Assembly: GCA_030642645.1 (NCBI GenBank)
Contig: DAOWNJ010000034.1
Location: 1-8,609 of the forward strand
Length of the DNA stretch: 8,609 nucleotides
Source: Dehalococcoidia bacterium
GTDB lineage: Bacteria > Chloroflexota > Dehalococcoidia > E44-bin15 > DAOWNJ01
Reading direction: 5' to 3'
Shown here: positions 5,158 through 8,609 of the stretch, one piece after another
Position numbering within the stretch: position 1 is the stretch's first letter
Layout of the letters: each line of letters opens with the position of its first letter
The notes under the pieces: model-generated
The model's database searches: none
What the model saw: the letters and a program-made list of their open reading frames with translations, nothing else
Told to the model about the DNA's origin: nothing
Translations under genes and position numbers: made by a program

Positions 5158-5901
5158 ATGGTGATGTCCAAGAAAAGGGAGGCCACAAGGCATAATATCT
5201 CCCCTCTCCCAAGCCATGTGGCCATCATCATGGATGGGAATGGGAGGTGGGCAAGGCAACGGGGGCTCCCCAGGCTTGATGGGCATCGCGCCGGAACTGA
5301 CAATATCAGCCGTGTTATCGAGTGCTTCGCCGATTACGGGGTAAAATACCTGACCCTCTATGCCTTCTCCACCGAGAACTGGGACCGCCCCAAAAGCGAG
5401 ATCAGGGGCCTGTTTCACATCCTCGGGGAGGTGATCGAACACGAGACAGAGGCCCTCCACAAAAATGGGGTCAGGCTCCTCCACCTTGGGAGCATGGATG
5501 GGCTCTCCCCCAGGCTCCAGCACTCGGTTATGAGGGCGATCGAGCTGACCAGGGAGAATACCATGATTACCCTGGCCATCGCCTTCAACTATGGGGGGAG
5601 GGCTGAAATAGTTGACGCCATTCGAAGGATAATGACCAGTGGCATCTCCCCTCAGGATGTAGATGAGGCCATGATCAATAGCTATCTCTATACCCGAGGC
5701 CTGCCCGACCCTGATCTCATTATCAGAAGCGGTGGCGAGATGCGCCTCAGCAATTTCCTTCTGTGGCAGGCTGCATATAGCGAGTATTACGCCACACCTA
5801 CCCTCTGGCCTGACTTCGGCCCTGAGGAGATCGAGATGGCGCTCATTGCCTACTCAAAGCGCCATCGGCGTTTCGGTAGGCTTGATGAGACCGAGGCCTG
5901 A
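5158..5901 (+). CDS. uppS: Isoprenyl transferase (undecaprenyl diphosphate synthase family)
   Basis: cis-Prenyltransferase that extends farnesyl diphosphate with isopentenyl diphosphate to the C55 carrier lipid. It has 247 residues. Motifs are HVAIIMDGNGRWA (20-32, catalytic Asp26), GHRAG (42-46), LYAFSTENWDRP (67-78), IAFNYGGRAEI (141-151), DLIIRSGGEMRLSNFLLW (186-203) and ATPTLWPDF (212-220). Arg190, Glu194 and Arg196 sit in the diphosphate-binding segment. The ATG at 5158 has GAGG at 5146-5149, 8 nt away, and is preferred over the ATG two codons later. It is 3 nt from frr. Product chain length cannot be read from sequence, so a shorter cis-prenyl product is possible. It draws on the pathway fed by dxr two genes downstream. 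Confidence 0.94.
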   Translation: MVMSKKREATRHNISPLPSHVAIIMDGNGRWARQRGLPRLDGHRAGTDNISRVIECFADYGVKYLTLYAFSTENWDRPKSEIRGLFHILGEVIEHETEALHKNGVRLLHLGSMDGLSPRLQHSVMRAIELTRENTMITLAIAFNYGGRAEIVDAIRRIMTSGISPQDVDEAMINSYLYTRGLPDPDLIIRSGGEMRLSNFLLWQAAYSEYYATPTLWPDFGPEEIEMALIAYSKRHRRFGRLDETEA

Positions 5902-5920
5902 CCCGTCCACCAGGGATGGG

Positions 5921-6712
5921 ATGCTTCTTCAAAGGATATTAAGTGCCCTTATCCTTATACCGATCATCTTCGCCTCCATCTGGTTTAGCGAGCTATGGTT
6001 TACTATACTGGTGGCAGTCGTCGCCTTATTGGGCTCATGGGAATTCCATAATCTGGCCCCTTTTAACTGGATGCCCCTCACTATCCTTGGGCTTCTTTGT
6101 TCCCTCCTTATCATCCTCGATGCCTATTTCGGAGGGGAATATACCACCCCGGTGCTCCTCTCAGCGCTCGTCCTTCCCCTTATAATATCGCTGATCTTCC
6201 CTCAGCGGAGGCGCGAGGCGTTCACAATGTGGACATGGACCACATGCGGCATCCTCTATGTTGGCTTGCTTCTCAGCTACTATGTAATGACGAGGGGTCT
6301 GGCCTATGGAAGGGAATGGGTCATCCTCGCCATCTTCGCCACCTTCGCCACAGACACCTGCGCCTTCTTTATAGGGAGGGCCCTTGGCAGGCACCCTCTC
6401 GCCCCCATGCTAAGCCCTGGAAAGACCTGGGAGGGAGCGGCAGGGGGCCTCCTTGGGGCGATCGCAGCAGTCCTGGCCCTGACCTTCATTCTTGGACTCC
6501 CTGTTGGAACTGGATATATGATATTGCTCGGAGCCCTTATCGGGGTCTTCGCCCAGCTTGGAGACCTCGTCGAGTCAATGCTCAAAAGGACAGCCGGGGC
6601 GAAGGACTCAGGAAGGCTGGTACCGGGGCACGGGGGCATCCTCGATAGGCTTGACAGCATTGTCTTCACCGGCGTCGTGGTATATTATTATGTCGTATGG
6701 GTGATAGCGTGA
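5921..6712 (+). CDS. cdsA: Phosphatidate cytidylyltransferase
   Basis: Integral membrane enzyme making CDP-diacylglycerol from phosphatidic acid and CTP, the branch point for phospholipids. It has 263 residues and about seven or eight hydrophobic segments. Diagnostic motifs are ATDTCAFFIGRALGRH (143-158), SPGKTWEGAAGG (165-176), GDLVESMLKR (214-223) and the family signature KDSGRLVPGHGGILDRLDS (228-246), with the conserved HGG and DRxD. ATG 5921 follows AGGG at 5912-5915 by 5 nt and gives the usual N-terminus (MLLQRILSALILIPI). An in-frame ATG at 5885 would overlap uppS by 17 nt and is less likely. The gap to uppS (19 nt) is the largest in the operon. Confidence 0.95.
   Translation: MLLQRILSALILIPIIFASIWFSELWFTILVAVVALLGSWEFHNLAPFNWMPLTILGLLCSLLIILDAYFGGEYTTPVLLSALVLPLIISLIFPQRRREAFTMWTWTTCGILYVGLLLSYYVMTRGLAYGREWVILAIFATFATDTCAFFIGRALGRHPLAPMLSPGKTWEGAAGGLLGAIAAVLALTFILGLPVGTGYMILLGALIGVFAQLGDLVESMLKRTAGAKDSGRLVPGHGGILDRLDSIVFTGVVVYYYVVWVIA
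6678..6686 (+). promoter_or_regulatory. Possible internal promoter before dxr
   Basis: TGG-TATATT at 6678-6686 is an extended -10 identical over ten bases (GTGGTATATT) to that of the tRNA-Ser promoter. A start near 6693 would fall 4 nt before the ATG at 6697. The only -35 candidate, TTGTCT, is at a short 15-bp spacing. A full TTGACA at 6651-6656 is too far away (24 bp). The AT-rich string encodes Val-Tyr-Tyr-Tyr in cdsA, so chance is a real possibility. Confidence 0.2.
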
Positions 6713-7845
6713 AGAGGCTGGCTATCCTCGGCTCCACCGGCTCCATAGGGAGGCAAACCCTCGATGTGGTGCGCTCCTTCCCGGGTAGATTTAGGGTGGT
6801 GGGCCTTGCCGCGGGGAGGAATGCCAAGCTCCTCTCAGAGCAGATCGAGGAGTTCAAACCAACCCTCGCCTCCCTGGAGTCTCCAGAGGGGAGGGAACGC
6901 CTGCCCCACACATCCTGCGAGATCGTCTCCATAGAGGACATCGCCAGCCATCCAGATGTCGATATGGTTGTCATTGCCACCTCAGGTAAAGCGGGGCTCT
7001 CACCCACCCTCTCTGCTATTCATGCGGCGAAGAGGGTAGCCCTTTCAAATAAGGAGGTCATGGTGATGGCCGGCGAGGTCATTGTCTCCGAGGCGCGAAG
7101 ATACAATGCCGAGATCCTCCCCATAGATAGTGAGCATAGCGCCATCTGGCAGTGCCTCAAGGGTGAGGAAAGGGGGAGCACCTCCCGCCTCATCCTCACC
7201 GCCTCAGGTGGGCCATTTCGAAACCGTAGTGATGAGGAGCTTAAGAGTCTCCCTCCGGAGGAGGCGTTAATGCACCCTATCTGGAGGATGGGGGAAAAGG
7301 TCACCATCGATTCTGCCACCCTTATGAACAAGGGGATGGAGGTGATCGAGGCCCACTGGCTGTTTGATATGCCCTTCGAAAATATCGATGTCCTCATCCA
7401 TCCAGAGAGCATCATCCACTCCTTCGTTGAGTTCACTGACGGCTCGGTGAAGGCACAGCTCAGCCCACCGGATATGCGTTTTTTCATACAATATGCTTTA
7501 TTCTATCCTGAGCGACCATCCAGTGAGCTACCAAGGCTTGACCTTACCGAGATAGGCCCTCTCACTTTCGAGAGGCCTGATGTGGAAAGGTTCCCTTGCT
7601 TGAAATTGGCCGTAGAGGCAGGCAAGAATGGCGGCACCTGTCCCGCAGTCCTCACCGCTGCCGATGAGGTGGCAGTAGAGCTCTTTCTATCAAAACGGAT
7701 CGGCTTCCTCGACATCGCAAAGGTAGTGGAGGAGACATTGAGCCATCATCAGAGCACTCCCTACCCCTCCCTTGATGATATCCTGGCTGCCGACCAGTGG
7801 GCCAGGGAATATGCCCTCGCTCTTGTCCAAATAGGAAATAGATGA
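6709..7845 (+). CDS. dxr: 1-deoxy-D-xylulose 5-phosphate reductoisomerase
   Basis: NADPH-dependent enzyme converting 1-deoxyxylulose 5-phosphate to 2-C-methylerythritol 4-phosphate, the committed step of the MEP isoprenoid route and the target of fosmidomycin. From GTG 6709 it has 378 residues. The NADPH motif GSTGSIG is at 8-14 and ALSNKE at 111-116. The metal ligands are Asp140 and Glu142 (PIDSEHSA) and Glu211 (MNKGMEV). ASGGPFRN (165-172), WRMGEKVTIDSATLMNKG (192-209) and HPESIIHSFVEFTDGSV (231-247) follow. GTG is chosen because it gives the family N-terminus MKRLAILGSTGSIG and a 4-nt GTGA overlap with the cdsA stop, with GGTGAT just upstream. ATG at 6697 (four extra residues, 16-nt overlap, no Shine-Dalgarno) is the alternative. 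Confidence 0.96.
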   Translation: MKRLAILGSTGSIGRQTLDVVRSFPGRFRVVGLAAGRNAKLLSEQIEEFKPTLASLESPEGRERLPHTSCEIVSIEDIASHPDVDMVVIATSGKAGLSPTLSAIHAAKRVALSNKEVMVMAGEVIVSEARRYNAEILPIDSEHSAIWQCLKGEERGSTSRLILTASGGPFRNRSDEELKSLPPEEALMHPIWRMGEKVTIDSATLMNKGMEVIEAHWLFDMPFENIDVLIHPESIIHSFVEFTDGSVKAQLSPPDMRFFIQYALFYPERPSSELPRLDLTEIGPLTFERPDVERFPCLKLAVEAGKNGGTCPAVLTAADEVAVELFLSKRIGFLDIAKVVEETLSHHQSTPYPSLDDILAADQWAREYALALVQIGNR

Positions 7846-8609
7846 CTGTAGGCATCCTGATATTCATCGCTATACTGGTCTTCATCATCCTGACCCATGA
7901 GCTTGGCCACTTCACCACTGCGAAGCTCTCAGGGGTCAAGGTTGAGGAGTTCGGCATCGGCCTCCCGCCGAGGCTCTTTGCCATAAAAAGGGGGGAGACA
8001 GAGTACTCCATAAACCTCATCCCCCTTGGCGGCTTTGTGAGGATGGCCGGGGAGGAGGACCCCTCTGAGCCCAGGAGCCTCGCCGGAAAGAGCAGGTGGA
8101 TAAGGCTCCTGGTTCTGAGTGCTGGCTCGTTGGTGAATATCCTTCTCCCTATCCTGCTCCTCATCATCGCCTTTATGATCCCAATGCAAGTGGTCACAGG
8201 GGGCGACGTTCAGGTCTATGAGGTGGTTTCAGGCTCCCCAGCAGAAGCGGCTGGCCTCCAGGTCAGGGACATAATCGTAAGTGCCAACGGCCAGCCCATA
8301 TCTAACTTCGATGATCTACATGAGGTTATAAGCTCAAACCTTGACTTGCCAGTGGCGATGGTTCTCGATAGGGGCGGGAGTGAGGTCAATGTGACGGTCA
8401 TCCCGACCACTATCGACGGTGATGTGCGCATTGGTGTTACCCTCGAATTGGTGAATCCCCAATATATCACCCAGTCCCACCCGGTGGGGGAGGCCATCAT
8501 CCTCGGTTTCACTGGAACCTGGGATATACTGGTTGCGATTAAGGATGGTGTGGCCAGTTTGATCAGCGGCGCGGAGCCCTTTGTGTTGCTAGGCCCCGTC
8601 GGCATTGCC
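7842..8609 (+). CDS. rseP: Site-2 intramembrane metalloprotease, N-terminal 256 codons (cut by right edge)
   Basis: Membrane-embedded zinc protease of the RseP/RasP/MmpA (S2P, M50) family, which cuts transmembrane segments of regulatory and signal-peptide substrates. The first helix (about 3-24) holds the HELGH zinc motif at 19-23, followed by the conserved IGLPPRLF and INLIPLGGFVRMAGEED (58-74). A second helix lies at about 95-113, preceded by LSAGSLVN in place of the common AGPxxN. A PDZ domain spans about 122-196 (GSPAEAAGLQVRDIIVSANG). The visible part ends at GPVGIA, which normally precedes the helix carrying the third zinc ligand (NxxPxPxLDG), so that motif is outside the window. The ATG overlaps the dxr stop as ATGA, with AGGA at 7833-7836. 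The substrate is unknown; no anti-sigma factor gene is nearby. Confidence 0.94.
   Translation, partial: MTVGILIFIAILVFIILTHELGHFTTAKLSGVKVEEFGIGLPPRLFAIKRGETEYSINLIPLGGFVRMAGEEDPSEPRSLAGKSRWIRLLVLSAGSLVNILLPILLLIIAFMIPMQVVTGGDVQVYEVVSGSPAEAAGLQVRDIIVSANGQPISNFDDLHEVISSNLDLPVAMVLDRGGSEVNVTVIPTTIDGDVRIGVTLELVNPQYITQSHPVGEAIILGFTGTWDILVAIKDGVASLISGAEPFVLLGPVGIA

Noticed and set aside
5065..5523. A 152-codon minus-strand open frame opposite frr and uppS
   Set aside because: Its composition is that of a shadow of uppS, it resembles no family, and it lies inside a tightly coupled plus-strand operon.
6181..6186. TATAAT inside cdsA as an internal promoter
   Set aside because: It has no TG extension and no -35 at a suitable distance, and it lies in a coding stretch where Leu-Ile-Ile codons produce it by chance.
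6097..6648. A 183-codon plus-strand frame within cdsA
   Set aside because: Out of frame with cdsA, rich in His, Arg, Pro and Trp as typical for a shifted reading, while the cdsA frame has the full family signature.
7020..7487. A 155-codon minus-strand frame opposite dxr
   Set aside because: Antisense to the conserved catalytic part of dxr, with no start signal and no recognisable fold.
7652..8197. A 181-codon open frame on the minus strand across the dxr-rseP junction
   Set aside because: It is antisense to two genes with clear family motifs, has no ribosome binding site or recognisable domain, and is explained by codon bias leaving few stops in the opposite frame.
1..8609. CRISPR array, insertion sequence, phage or defence genes
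   Set aside because: No spaced direct repeats, terminal inverted repeats, transposase or defence-related domains were seen; every long frame with family motifs is a housekeeping gene.

Overview
The window is a piece of bacterial chromosome carrying core housekeeping genes. The gene order rpsB-tsf-pyrH-frr-uppS-cdsA-dxr-rseP on one strand, next to a divergent tRNA-Ser/miaB/nfeD/nadB block, resembles what I remember of Dehalococcoidia and related Chloroflexota. So do the short 166-residue EF-Ts, the frequent AGG arginine codons, and a MiaB with the variants PYRRGRE and SLPVQAG. That assignment comes from memory of the families, not from a search. No mobile element, CRISPR array, phage gene or defence gene is visible, and I found no undescribed multi-gene system.

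Layout. Positions 1-2297 (minus strand) hold three tightly packed genes, transcribed leftwards: miaB (tRNA methylthiotransferase), a short NfeD-like membrane protein, and the first 204 codons of nadB (L-aspartate oxidase), which runs off the left edge. The gaps are 5 and 1 nt. Positions 2298-2592 form the only real intergenic region. It holds a tRNA-Ser(GCU) gene on the minus strand and three recognisable promoters: one for miaB, one for the tRNA and one for rpsB. Positions 2593-8609 (plus strand) hold eight genes with gaps of 1-19 nt or 4-nt stop/start overlaps. rseP is cut by the right edge.

How the genes work together. rpsB, tsf and frr serve the ribosome (S2, elongation factor Ts, recycling factor). 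pyrH makes UDP. dxr commits carbon to the MEP isoprenoid pathway, and uppS uses its C5 products to build the undecaprenyl carrier. cdsA makes CDP-diacylglycerol for phospholipids, and rseP is a site-2 intramembrane protease. The unit thus joins translation to membrane and lipid-carrier synthesis, an arrangement common in bacteria.

The most interesting part is the 300-bp promoter hub. All three promoters have an extended -10 element (TGn followed by TATAAT, TATATT or TATACT). By spacing, the miaB promoter would start transcription on the A of its ATG (a leaderless mRNA). The tRNA promoter would start at or within one base of the mature tRNA 5' end, and the tRNA is followed after one base by six T. 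The rpsB leader would be only about 23 nt. These are predictions from spacing and need transcript-end mapping.
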